Assembly: GCF_022378335.1 (NCBI RefSeq)
Contig: NZ_JAIQCI010000002.1
Span: 1-64,000 of the forward strand
Reading direction: 5' to 3'
From: Croceicoccus hydrothermalis
GTDB lineage: Bacteria; Pseudomonadota; Alphaproteobacteria; Sphingomonadales; Sphingomonadaceae
DNA: 64,000 nt
Notes under the pieces: model-generated
Databases searched by the model: none
The model's input: only the letters and a program-made list of their open reading frames with translations
Told to the model about the DNA's origin: nothing
In this document: positions 52,920 to 61,771 of the stretch, piece by piece
Layout of the letters: each line of letters starts with the position of its first letter
Position numbering within the stretch: position 1 is the first letter of the stretch
Translations under genes and position numbers: made by a program

Positions 52920-55817
52920 CTAAAGACCCATCCCGAGATCGCGGGTGCGCTCGCGGGTCAGGGTTGCGGTGAGTTCGTTGGCGATGCTGAGTTCGGGCTT
53001 TGGATCGATGCCGAGTTCGCGGGTCTTGCCGCGTAGCAGGCTTTCGACCTGCGGATCGCGTTCAAGCCCCTTCGCCAGCTCGGTCAGTTTGCTCGACACG
53101 CGGGCCGCGCCCGCGCGGTCACCCTGCTGCTCAAGCTGCTTGCGCGCCATGCTCAATCCCTGCCAGTCGCTGACAAAGCGCTCGGATCGCAGCGCCGGAT
53201 CGGTGCGCACGGCTGCCTCTTGGCTCATGGCGCGCATGGCTTCCTGGCTGCGCCCGCCAGCGGCCTCTGCAATCAGCTCAGGATGCCGCTCCAACGCCTT
53301 GACAAGGTCGGTGGCGGCATGGGGCCGGATCGCGTCGAGCGCTTTCCTCGCCTTATAAAGCGCGTCATTTTGGTGCGGGAGTACGGGCAAGCCCTGGGCC
53401 TGCATCGTGCCGATATCGCCAAGCGCCCGGGCGTAGCGCTCGACCGCGCGGCGCTTATCGTTCTGCGTGTTTGCCTGCACAGGAATCGCCTCAAGCTGGC
53501 TGGCCTGCGGGCGAAAGTTTCCGAAGATGGATTTGGCGCGTTCCGGCACCTGCCGAACCATCTCCATGACCCGCTCGCGGAAGGTGATACCGCGCAGTTC
53601 GGCGAAAGCCTGCTCGGGTTTGTAATCGCCAGCCATGTCCTTCCCGCGCTCGCGGCTTAGCAATCGGACAAGCTTGGACTGGTCGGCAAAGTCATCGCGG
53701 CCATAGTGCAGCGCCAGACCTTCGCGGTGGCGCGACATGGCGACATAGGCGGAATGGCTGTCCAAGCCTGGCGTGGCAAGCACATGCGCGCGGTCTACCG
53801 TCATCCCCTGCGCCTTGTGGATCGTTGCGGCGTAGCCATGATCGATGTGGGCATAGTCCTTGGTGTCGAACGCGACTTCCCGCCCATCATCTGTGCGGAC
53901 GGCCATGCTCTGTGTGCTGGCTTTTGCCACCGTGCCGAGTGTCCCGTTCTTCACCCCAAGCCCGCGTTCGTTGCGCAGGAAGATAATGCGGTCGCCGGTT
54001 GCAAATTGCCGCTCGCCGCGTGCAGCCCTGATCGGGGCATCTGCCCCAAGCTGCCCAGCCTCGCGCATCTTTTCGCGCGCCATCTGGTTCAGCGCGCGCA
54101 CCTCATCATTGGTGTGGGTGAGGATGATCCGGCTGTCGACAGAACTCCCTTGCCGTTCCCGATCCCAGCGTTCGATCAGTGCGGCGCGCGCAGCCTCGCG
54201 CGTGTCGGCGGCATGGACCATGCCGCGCTCCTCGTAGGTGCGGATTGCGTCGCCCGTTCGACCCGTGGCGAGCAGCCTGGTCGCATCCTGTTGCCATGCG
54301 GCAAGCTGGCGGCGGACTTCGCTGATCTCGACGCCGCCGTGGCGCTCGTGGATCGCCCGGAATGCCGCGCCTGCCTCGATGGCTTGAAGCTGCTGCTGGT
54401 CGCCAACCAGAACAACTTTCGCACCGGCCTTCGCGGCATGGGTGAGCACGCGCTCCATCTGGCGCGTGCCGACCATGCCCGCCTCGTCGATGACGAGCAC
54501 GTCGCGCGAAGTGAGCTGCTCGCGTCCTTTGGCCCACTGGTGTTCAAGGCTGGCAATGGTGCGCGATGCGATGCCGGAGCCGTTCTCAAGACCCTCGGCA
54601 GCGATGCCGGACAGGGCCGCGCCGCGCACGTTGTAGCCAGCGCTTTCCCAAGCCTCGCGCGCCACGCCCAGCATCGCGCTCTTGCCGGTCCCGGCATAGC
54701 CAACGACAACCGCAAGACCGCCACTTTTGGTAACATGCTCGAAGGCGGATTTCTGCTCGCCCGAGAGGACCAGGCCGCGCTTTGCGGCGCTGGCGAATGC
54801 GGCGTCTCGCTGGACATCACTGACGCTGTGTTTGGCGCTCGCGGCCATCGCATCAGCGGAGCGCTGCAGGCGCTGTTCGGTCTCGATCATCGCCCGCGAT
54901 GTGAATCTGTCCTGCCCGCGTCCGTCCTTGCCCAATGCGATCAGATCGGGCGATGCGCGCACCGCGTTGTAGGCGGCATCGAACTGCTTCTTGCCGTCGC
55001 TGTGCCGATGAACGAAGGCGGCAAGGTCGCGCTTGGTGAAAGTTGCCTGTTGGTGGGTGATCGCATCAAGCGCCAGCGCCGGATTGGCAACTAACCGCTC
55101 GCCATTGCGTTGGGCGATGGCGCGGTGTTCCTCGATCCGCTCGGCTTCCAGTCCACGCCCGCCAATGCGCGAGGCAGCAGGACCGATCTTGTCCTGTGGC
55201 TCCAATGCAATGCCCTGCGCTACCAGGCTGCGGTGATCGATCCGCACATCGATGTCGCGCTCCGCCAGCGCGCGGTTCACATGATCGGCCCAGCGCTCAC
55301 GCCATTGTTCGATGAGGGCAGTCTTGTTCCAGTCGCGGACCTTTGCACCAAAGCCGCCCTTGGTGGCTTCGCGCCCAATTTCCCGCATCGTCAGCATGAC
55401 ATGCGCATGTGGCTTGGTCTTGCCGTCTTCGCCGATATCCCAATGAACATTGAGATCGGCGATCATGCCTTTCTCGACGAACTCGGCTTTGACGAAAGCG
55501 CGCGCCAGCATCACGTTGTCTTTCTTCGACAGCTCGCGAGGCAGCGCGAACTCGACCTCACGGGCAAGCTGCGCATCCTTGCGCTTCTCGGCGGCTTCGA
55601 CCGCGTTCCAAAGCGTGGCGCGGTCGGAGAAGGCTTCAGGCGCGCCTTTGGGCAACATCACTTCGGAATGAAGAACGCCTGCCTTGTTGGTGAAATCATG
55701 GGTTCTGTCGATGCGCTCATCGTGCAGCTTCTCGCCCGCACGATAGGCCGCTGCCGCCACGGCACTGCGTCCGCTCGACCTCCCGATGACCTTTGCGCTG
55801 AAGTGAAAGATTGCCAT
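52920..55817 (-). CDS. traA: Ti-type conjugative relaxase/helicase TraA (MobQ)
   Basis: This 965-residue protein has an N-terminal relaxase (MAIFHFSAKVIGRSSGRSAVAAAAYRAG with Tyr25 as the likely nucleophile, and the His triad with DLNVHWD and KPHAHVML) and a C-terminal helicase with Walker A VVVGYAGTGKSAML, DVLVIDEAGMVG, LVGDQQQLQAIEAG and AATIHKAQGMTVDRAHVL. It nicks oriT and unwinds DNA for transfer. I start at 55817 where the family begins. The oriT candidate lies 30 bases upstream, between traA and traC, as in Ti plasmids. Confidence 0.95.
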   Translation of the reverse strand: MAIFHFSAKVIGRSSGRSAVAAAAYRAGEKLHDERIDRTHDFTNKAGVLHSEVMLPKGAPEAFSDRATLWNAVEAAEKRKDAQLAREVEFALPRELSKKDNVMLARAFVKAEFVEKGMIADLNVHWDIGEDGKTKPHAHVMLTMREIGREATKGGFGAKVRDWNKTALIEQWRERWADHVNRALAERDIDVRIDHRSLVAQGIALEPQDKIGPAASRIGGRGLEAERIEEHRAIAQRNGERLVANPALALDAITHQQATFTKRDLAAFVHRHSDGKKQFDAAYNAVRASPDLIALGKDGRGQDRFTSRAMIETEQRLQRSADAMAASAKHSVSDVQRDAAFASAAKRGLVLSGEQKSAFEHVTKSGGLAVVVGYAGTGKSAMLGVAREAWESAGYNVRGAALSGIAAEGLENGSGIASRTIASLEHQWAKGREQLTSRDVLVIDEAGMVGTRQMERVLTHAAKAGAKVVLVGDQQQLQAIEAGAAFRAIHERHGGVEISEVRRQLAAWQQDATRLLATGRTGDAIRTYEERGMVHAADTREAARAALIERWDRERQGSSVDSRIILTHTNDEVRALNQMAREKMREAGQLGADAPIRAARGERQFATGDRIIFLRNERGLGVKNGTLGTVAKASTQSMAVRTDDGREVAFDTKDYAHIDHGYAATIHKAQGMTVDRAHVLATPGLDSHSAYVAMSRHREGLALHYGRDDFADQSKLVRLLSRERGKDMAGDYKPEQAFAELRGITFRERVMEMVRQVPERAKSIFGNFRPQASQLEAIPVQANTQNDKRRAVERYARALGDIGTMQAQGLPVLPHQNDALYKARKALDAIRPHAATDLVKALERHPELIAEAAGGRSQEAMRAMSQEAAVRTDPALRSERFVSDWQGLSMARKQLEQQGDRAGAARVSSKLTELAKGLERDPQVESLLRGKTRELGIDPKPELSIANELTATLTRERTRDLGMGL

Positions 55818-55847
55818 GACGGCAATCCAGTTACACCGCAAAGCCCG

Positions 55848-55874
55848 CGTCGGCACGACGTATAAGCGCGCCCT
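55848..55874. other. Putative origin of transfer (oriT) with nic core
   Basis: An inverted repeat CGTCG-GCA-CGACG (55848-55860) is followed by TATAAGCGCGCCCT (55861-55874). The part TAAGCGCGCCCT differs at one base from the RSF1010-type nic sequence TAAGTGCGCCCT. It lies in the 173-base gap between divergent traA and traC, where Ti plasmids have oriT. Confidence 0.75.
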
Positions 55875-55990
55875 CTCATGATAATATCCTGATCGGGACT
55901 AGGCGGTTTCACACTGTCCCGGCGACCTTACTGCATTGGATTACGGTCACGATTATCATGGCTCCATCACACCAATGATGGAGATGTCCC

Positions 55991-56296
55991 ATGCGCAAAC
56001 CCCGCGATTTTGATTCGGAACTGAAGGCACTTGCCGACAAGGCCAAGCAGTTGAAGGAGCGCCGCGTGCGCGACCTCGGCGCCCTCGTCACGGCAACCGG
56101 AGCCGACGCGCTCGATGCCGATGTCCTGGCGGGCGCATTGCTCGATGCTGCCGCCAATACCGACAAGGCAATCGGGGAGGTCTGGCGCAAGCGCGGCGTG
56201 GCCTTTTTTCAGGGCAAGTCACGCGACACTGCGAGCGGACCTCGCCAGCAGTCGGAAGGCACTCTTCCGCTGGACGGCGGCGCGGCATCGGCTTGA
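55991..56296 (+). CDS. traC: TraC-like mobilization accessory protein
   Basis: This 101-residue protein is mostly helical and charged (MRKPRDFDSELKALADKAKQLKERRVRDLGALVTATGADALDADVLAGALLDAA). It matches small TraC/TraD proteins that lie across oriT from traA in Ti plasmids and help nicking. The symbol is given by position and likeness; the second gene follows after 22 bases. Confidence 0.75.
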   Translation: MRKPRDFDSELKALADKAKQLKERRVRDLGALVTATGADALDADVLAGALLDAAANTDKAIGEVWRKRGVAFFQGKSRDTASGPRQQSEGTLPLDGGAASA

Positions 56297-56318
56297 GGCA
56301 GCAAAGGCACGAACCGAC

Positions 56319-56549
56319 ATGCGCGAATGGCAAGTGAAAAGACGCGAGCGGACAAAACAGCTTATCGAGCTGGGCGGCCTGGTCGCCAAGGCCGATCTTG
56401 TCGAGCTGACCGACGATGATCGCGCCGCGCTTTACGGCGCGTTCCTCACCGTCGCCGCCAAGCTGCGCGGGCCTGATGGTGCGCAGGCGCTGGTGCTGTT
56501 CAGGCGCAAGGGCAAGCGAGCGTTTGAGGCGGAAGAAATGTCGCCCTGA
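56319..56549 (+). CDS. traD: TraD-like small mobilization protein
   Basis: This 76-residue protein reads MREWQVKRRERTKQLIELGGLVAKADLVELTDDDRAALYGAFL and ends RKGKRAFEAEEMSP, typical of TraD of Ti-type transfer regions. It follows traC closely and has no traG after it. The stop touches the end of the convergent PLD gene (56550). Confidence 0.75.
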   Translation: MREWQVKRRERTKQLIELGGLVAKADLVELTDDDRAALYGAFLTVAAKLRGPDGAQALVLFRRKGKRAFEAEEMSP

Positions 56550-57758
56550 TTAGACTTCTTCGTAGTAGATCGCATCGACTAGGGCGGCTCGACAATCCCA
56601 AGCTTCCGCTTGCTTACCGCTGGGGCGTTTGGAATTATACCAATCCGCCATCTTGATTGGCTCCACGACGCGCTCCCAATAGTTGTCCAAGCCTAATGTC
56701 GATGGGGCGAAGCTAAGTGCCTCTGCCAGATTAGCCTTGTTGCCATTGTTCACGCACACAAAGACATCAGGTCGTTTCATCGCCAGCAGCCTGGTCGCGG
56801 TGGGATACCTTCCAACCCTTGCCGAGTTTGAGAACGCGTCGGTAAACAGTTCGCAGAATTTATCGTAATCGGCTTTGGTGACCAAACCACGACTTGGAAT
56901 TGCGTCAACGGATTTTGCGATGTCCTCATCTTGGTTCGCGATTAGGTTGGTGAACGAACCGGAGCCTTGCATCGATCCGAACCAGCCGATTTGATATTTT
57001 TCCAGCCCAGAATCCGCGACAGCATCGGGATGGACTATCCCCGCCACCGCCTTCCATTCTGCCACCGACAATTCAGAGAACGACCCCACCTTGGCGAACA
57101 GAGATTGCAGGTAGCGGAGAAACTTCATCCGCGTCGCAAAATGATGGTTTGGGTCCTTGCGGACCTCCCGAATGAATGTCGGCCAGTCCATCTTGAGCAG
57201 CTCGGAATCGATGCGCTGGAAATCTTTGGTTTCTGTCGGAAGCACTGGCGCTGCTGGGCGAGGTTTCTTAGCTGCGATGGCGGCTTGCCGCCGGTAGCTT
57301 TCGGCCAGCGGCCTGGTCACGGGCTGCCGGTGGGGCGCGAATGACTCGAACATAGCAATAAGACTATCGATTGCCGGGTCTGAAACACTGCAGCGGAGAT
57401 GCATGCAGGTTTCGAAATTGGAGCCAAGTCCGCCCCTAGTGAAGTTTGCGCTCCCCACGATTGCTTCGGCATTCTCGCCGGTCACGAAAAGATATGCCTT
57501 CGGGTGGAAGCAAGCTCCTTGCTTCTTGAAAACGAATGCGTTCCGCACTCCTCGAAGGGCATCCACAAAGTCCGGATCGGTGGCGCAAAAATCCAGCCCG
57601 ACAGTGACTGATTCAAACTTCCGCTTGTTCTCGATCAGCTTGTCGGCAACTGGCCCGGAATCGGCCCAAGCGACCGCCATGTAGATCTTGTCATGCTTCG
57701 GAATGAGGCGAAGGAGCGTCTTGCGGAGTGAACTCGCGTCGAGAATCGAAACCTTCAA
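56550..57758 (-). CDS. PLD-family nuclease-like protein at the end of a type I R-M operon
   Basis: This 402-residue protein has a single phospholipase D-type active site: H85-P-K87 and 15 residues later GSANFTRGG (102-110). The N-terminal 150 residues form the PLD fold (HDKIYMAVAWADSG, FESVTVGLDFCATDPDF). The C-terminal 230 residues are not recognised. A single HKD motif suggests that it acts as a dimer on DNA or as an NucA-like nuclease. It is last in a minus-strand operon, 40 bases after hsdM. DISARM systems also carry a PLD protein, but the rest of that system is absent here. Confidence 0.8.
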   Translation of the reverse strand: MKVSILDASSLRKTLLRLIPKHDKIYMAVAWADSGPVADKLIENKRKFESVTVGLDFCATDPDFVDALRGVRNAFVFKKQGACFHPKAYLFVTGENAEAIVGSANFTRGGLGSNFETCMHLRCSVSDPAIDSLIAMFESFAPHRQPVTRPLAESYRRQAAIAAKKPRPAAPVLPTETKDFQRIDSELLKMDWPTFIREVRKDPNHHFATRMKFLRYLQSLFAKVGSFSELSVAEWKAVAGIVHPDAVADSGLEKYQIGWFGSMQGSGSFTNLIANQDEDIAKSVDAIPSRGLVTKADYDKFCELFTDAFSNSARVGRYPTATRLLAMKRPDVFVCVNNGNKANLAEALSFAPSTLGLDNYWERVVEPIKMADWYNSKRPSGKQAEAWDCRAALVDAIYYEEV

Positions 57759-57798
57759 TCTGCGTCTCCCATAAGCGGTTTCCGACCCCGCTGTCCTG

Positions 57799-59424
57799 TC
57801 AGGGTAACGGTGGCAGCCCCAGTTCCTTCAGGTATGAATTGTGATCGTCAGTCGCCACGCGGATGCGCTCATCCAGGGCAAGAAGCTTCTCATGAACTGC
57901 CCCGAGATCAATCTCTGGTTCCGGCTCGACGGTGCTGATGTAGCGAGAGATGTTTAGGTTGAAATCGTTCTCCTCGATCTCGTCCATATCGACGCGGCGA
58001 GAATAGCGTGCCTCTTCAGTTCGGAACTGATAGGTCGAGACAATCTTGCCAATGTGGTCCGGTTTGCCGTCTTTGCCGTCGCCTAGGAAGTTCTGTCGCT
58101 TGCCCTTCTCAAAATGCTCTGCTGCGTTGATGAACAACACGTCATCGGGCTTCTTGCACTTTTTGAGGATCAGAATGCAGACCGGAATGCCGGTGGAATA
58201 GAACAGGTTCGCGGGCAGCCCAATTACGGTATCGATGTGACCATCCTTGAGTAGCTTGGTGCGAATGCGCGCTTCGGCACCGCCACGGAAAAGCACACCG
58301 TGCGGGAGAATGATGGCCATGACGCCATCGTCTTTCAGATAGTGAAATCCGTGCAAAAGAAACGCGAAGTCGGCGGCTGATTTCGGAGCGAGGCCGTAGT
58401 TTTTGAAGCGCGCGTCTTCACCCAAGGATTCACTCGGATCCCAGCGATAGCTGAACGGCGGATTGGCGACGATCGCGTCAAAACGCGACATCTTTGCCGG
58501 GTTCGTTTCGCGTAGCATATCCCAGTCATTGGTGAGCGTGTCGCCGTGGAAAATCTCGAACTCGGTATCCTTCATCCCATGCAGCAGCATGTTCATGCGC
58601 GCCAGATTGTAGGTGGTGATGTTCTTTTCCTGGCCGTAGATTTTGCCGATCCCGTGCGGCCCAATGCGGTGGCGGACATTCAGCAAGAGCGATCCCGATC
58701 CGCAGGCAAAGTCCATGAGACTGTCCATGTGCGCGCGTGAGCCTGTCGCCGGTTCCTGCCCGTCGAGCGTTACGATTTGCGAGAGGATATCGGACACGAA
58801 TTGCGGCGTGTAGAATTCGCCCGCCTTTTTTCCTGATCCTGCGGCGAACTGACCAATCAGGTATTCGTAAGCATCACCCAATGTGTCGCTGTCAGTTGAA
58901 AACTCCTTCAGCCCGTTGGCGATCTCGGTGATGATCTTGCACAAGGCTGCATTGCGGTCGGCATAGGTTTTGCCAAGCTTGTCCGAGGCGAGATTTATCT
59001 CCGAGAACAGACCGCGAAACGTGCTCGCAAAGGATTCCGTCTCGATGTATTCCAGCCCCTTCTGGAGCGTGTCCAGCAGCTCATTCTTCTGCTTGCGCGC
59101 AAGTTCCGCGATGCTGGTCCAGAGGTACTCGGGACGAATGACGTAGTGCACCTTGCGGCGCATCTGCTTTTCGAACTCCTCAGTATCCTCTGCATTTTCC
59201 GCGTACCAGACTGACAGCGGCGTTCGCTTATCCTCATCTTTCATCCTGGGATAATCCGATCCCAGTTCCTTGGCCGCTGCCGCCTCATAATTGTCGGACA
59301 GGTAGCGCAGGAACAGGAAGGCAAGCATGTAGTCGCGGAAATCGTCCGCGTTCATGGCACCACGAAGGCTGTCGGCGACAGCCCAAAGGGTCTTACCCAG
59401 TTTTTTCTGTTCTTGGCCGGTCAT
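57799..59424 (-). CDS. hsdM: Type I restriction-modification methyltransferase subunit HsdM
   Basis: This 541-residue N6-adenine methyltransferase has an N-terminal helical domain (QKKLGKTLWAVADSLRGAMNADDFRDYMLAFLFLRYLSD), AGEFYTPQFVSDIL, SAM motif MDFACGSGSLLLNV (about 237-250) and catalytic NPPF at 321-324. It works with HsdS to methylate target DNA. Its start overlaps the stop of the ATPase gene by 4 bases, so these are coupled. Confidence 0.96.
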   Translation of the reverse strand: MTGQEQKKLGKTLWAVADSLRGAMNADDFRDYMLAFLFLRYLSDNYEAAAAKELGSDYPRMKDEDKRTPLSVWYAENAEDTEEFEKQMRRKVHYVIRPEYLWTSIAELARKQKNELLDTLQKGLEYIETESFASTFRGLFSEINLASDKLGKTYADRNAALCKIITEIANGLKEFSTDSDTLGDAYEYLIGQFAAGSGKKAGEFYTPQFVSDILSQIVTLDGQEPATGSRAHMDSLMDFACGSGSLLLNVRHRIGPHGIGKIYGQEKNITTYNLARMNMLLHGMKDTEFEIFHGDTLTNDWDMLRETNPAKMSRFDAIVANPPFSYRWDPSESLGEDARFKNYGLAPKSAADFAFLLHGFHYLKDDGVMAIILPHGVLFRGGAEARIRTKLLKDGHIDTVIGLPANLFYSTGIPVCILILKKCKKPDDVLFINAAEHFEKGKRQNFLGDGKDGKPDHIGKIVSTYQFRTEEARYSRRVDMDEIEENDFNLNISRYISTVEPEPEIDLGAVHEKLLALDERIRVATDDHNSYLKELGLPPLP

Positions 59425-60530
59425 TGGGCAGTTACCTGTTTGGGCAGATGAAGCACGAAATTGTACTTCTCTTTGAGTTTGTTAAAAACCTCATCGAACA
59501 TGTCCCGGTTGTCGGGATTGAGCTCATCGCTCTCGAAATAATATACTTTCTTGTGCGAGAGCGTGTTTATGATGTTGGCCGACCTTCTCTCGTCATCGAT
59601 GCCGATCTGTTGAAGGACATAACTGAATTGCCCAACTCCGAGGAATGAGGCGACATTCTCCAACGCCTGTCGGAGAAGCGCGAAGTGAAATGCTTTGACC
59701 TCGTTATTTCTTTGAGCCTGCTCCAGAAGTTGCAGCAGCCGCAAATGGTATAGGAAAACATCGCTCGTGCTGTTCTCAAGAACGATGCTTCCGTCCCGAG
59801 CGCTTAGCATGCAGACGCGTGCGCTCTTGCTAAATTTTTGCGCCTTCTCACCTTTCTTGAGCCAATCCGCCAAGATAGCGAAGAACCCAAGGTGATGGGT
59901 TGTAATTATCAGCTTTCGTTTCTCGAAATGATCTTCGATCAGGTCGAACAATGTGGAAGCGGTGATGAAGATATTGTGATCGTCCAGACTCGACACCGGG
60001 TCATCGATAAAGAAGTGCGATGACTGCTTGTCAGCCCATCCTTCAACCTCAAAAAGCGCGAGGAAAAAGCACCAAACGAAAATGCGCTCTTCACCTCGCG
60101 AAATCTTGATGGGCACCTTCGAAACGATATTGGGATCGTCAGGAGATGCCTCTTCATAGAAGAACATTATGGAATCAATGCCGTCCTCGGGATTGGCATG
60201 ATTGATGAATTCAAACCGATAAGTAGGGCGATAACGGTTCAGTTTGTCGCGGATGTTGTCTTCGGAAAGTGAGCTGTGGAACTTGTTCAGGCTGCTTTGT
60301 CTGACATCGAGCCTGATGGGTGAATCGTCGTCTATGCCATCATTCTCCCAAACAAAGATGTCCTCGCTGTAGGCGTTGTAGTAGACGCCAGTATGCGTTC
60401 CATCGTCGTTCTTCGTAAGGTCCTTGTAGGATACAGACAGTCGAGTTTTCCCAGTCGCATTGAATGCATAGACTACGAAAATCTGTTCCTTGGCATCGCA
60501 GATTTCCCTGGCGATCTCTTCATGGCTCAT
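59421..60530 (-). CDS. ABC/AAA_13-like ATPase embedded in a type I R-M operon
   Basis: This 369-residue protein has Walker A AFNATGKTR (22-30), an ABC signature ISRGEER (143-149), Walker B with D-loop HFFIDDPVSSLDD (172-184) and switch His in IITTHHLGFF (208-217). It lacks the long coiled coil of SMC or RloC proteins and begins almost at its Walker A. The C-terminal 150 residues (SHKKVYYFESDELN, HFALLRQALENVASFL) are like those of AAA_13 proteins. It lies between hsdS and hsdM with 4-base overlaps on both sides. The PrrC nuclease is also an ATPase tied to type I R-M, but I could not confirm an anticodon nuclease domain here. Confidence 0.82.
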   Translation of the reverse strand: MSHEEIAREICDAKEQIFVVYAFNATGKTRLSVSYKDLTKNDDGTHTGVYYNAYSEDIFVWENDGIDDDSPIRLDVRQSSLNKFHSSLSEDNIRDKLNRYRPTYRFEFINHANPEDGIDSIMFFYEEASPDDPNIVSKVPIKISRGEERIFVWCFFLALFEVEGWADKQSSHFFIDDPVSSLDDHNIFITASTLFDLIEDHFEKRKLIITTHHLGFFAILADWLKKGEKAQKFSKSARVCMLSARDGSIVLENSTSDVFLYHLRLLQLLEQAQRNNEVKAFHFALLRQALENVASFLGVGQFSYVLQQIGIDDERRSANIINTLSHKKVYYFESDELNPDNRDMFDEVFNKLKEKYNFVLHLPKQVTAQ

Positions 60531-61771
60531 ACTAAAATATCTTTTCTCGGTGGGTAGAGTTGCTGCAGCAAACCCCTCTTATGTTCTTCGAGCCTTTCGA
60601 CCCTGTTATTTTGGAAATTGAGTAGCATGTCGATGGATTTTAAAATCGAAGTTAGCTGGAGTTGTTCTTCCAGCGAAGGAAATGGCACGACAATCTTTGC
60701 CATCACTCCGTTCATCAATTTCGGATTGCCGACATAAGATACATGGCGCTTTGCAACGCCATTTATGAGCGCTGCGACGCAAGGATTGGCGTATCCCTCA
60801 TCGCTGCGAAGAACACCGCATACATTCGTGCAAAAAAATCTTCCAGAGCGGTAATTTACGTCGCCGGCGTTCGCGCCGTCAGTTGTCCACGTGATTGCAT
60901 CCTCATACAGGTAGTCTGAGTAGTAGCCCGCGAGCCCTGCGTTTTTTGTTTGAGACGAATAGACTGGATAAGGCTTTTCGTTCGAGGGCACGTCATCGAC
61001 CAATGGCATTGCGAGAACATTACCGCGAGTTAGGGTAAAGACATCTCCGACGGCTTTCTCTTGCCAGTCCGGCGCCTGGCGAAACTCTGGAAGCCTGAGA
61101 GTTGGTCGGATTTCACCTGGCGGAGGAAATAGCTGGCTCAGTAGACTTTGCTTGTGACGCTCCAAGGCTTCAAGTTTGTCCGATTCAGCGACTATAAGTG
61201 CTTCAATCGACGACAAGCATCCAGCAATTTTCTTCTCTTCATACGGCTCGGTCGGTATTGAAAGACTAATGGAAAAAAAGTCCTCAGGGCGAATATTTAA
61301 AAGGCCATCACTTCTAGCGCCACTCGTGATATACTTTGCTAATTGAACCCCATGCACATTCTTTTCAAATGCGCCCTGGATGAAAGTGGCGTCATGGTCA
61401 GCATTCAGCCGAAAGCAGATGAATGCGCTCGAAGCGGCAGCTTCAGGAAACTCCTTGAGTTGGCAAACATAACCTTGCGGAAACTTCTTCGAATTTCCTT
61501 TATTGTAGGCGAAATCTCCAAATCTGAGATGCGTGTAGTTCTTGTATTGATCGCCTGAGATATCGCGACCAAATTTCGATACTTGCGAAACGAAGCCCTG
61601 CCCAGCAGTTATGCTTACCGGCGTAAGCTCGGCGTCACCTACCTTCTCTGTAATTGGCTGCGTTAGTTGAACCAATGCAACTTCTTGCCATCCGCCTGCC
61701 GCTTGAAATTCGGGGAAGCGCAATTTTGGCAAGAGGTCGCCCTTTGGCTCGGTATTGACCTTACTGCTCAT
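60527..61771 (-). CDS. hsdS: Type I R-M specificity subunit HsdS
   Basis: This 414-residue subunit has two target-recognition domains, each followed by a conserved helix (LEALERHKQSLLSQLFPP at about residue 200 and VERLEEHKRGLLQQLYPP near the end). Each half begins with PxLRFPEFQ-type sequence (LPKLRFPEF, PTLRLPEFRQ). It sets the bipartite DNA target. It overlaps hsdR by 11 bases upstream and the ATPase by 4 downstream. This region is clearly AT-richer than hsdM. Confidence 0.94.
   Translation of the reverse strand: MSSKVNTEPKGDLLPKLRFPEFQAAGGWQEVALVQLTQPITEKVGDAELTPVSITAGQGFVSQVSKFGRDISGDQYKNYTHLRFGDFAYNKGNSKKFPQGYVCQLKEFPEAAASSAFICFRLNADHDATFIQGAFEKNVHGVQLAKYITSGARSDGLLNIRPEDFFSISLSIPTEPYEEKKIAGCLSSIEALIVAESDKLEALERHKQSLLSQLFPPPGEIRPTLRLPEFRQAPDWQEKAVGDVFTLTRGNVLAMPLVDDVPSNEKPYPVYSSQTKNAGLAGYYSDYLYEDAITWTTDGANAGDVNYRSGRFFCTNVCGVLRSDEGYANPCVAALINGVAKRHVSYVGNPKLMNGVMAKIVVPFPSLEEQLQLTSILKSIDMLLNFQNNRVERLEEHKRGLLQQLYPPRKDILV

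Noticed and set aside
59421-60530. PrrC-type anticodon nuclease identity
   Set aside because: Operon context is similar, but the C-terminal part is short and I could not see a convincing nuclease motif. Kept as ATPase only.
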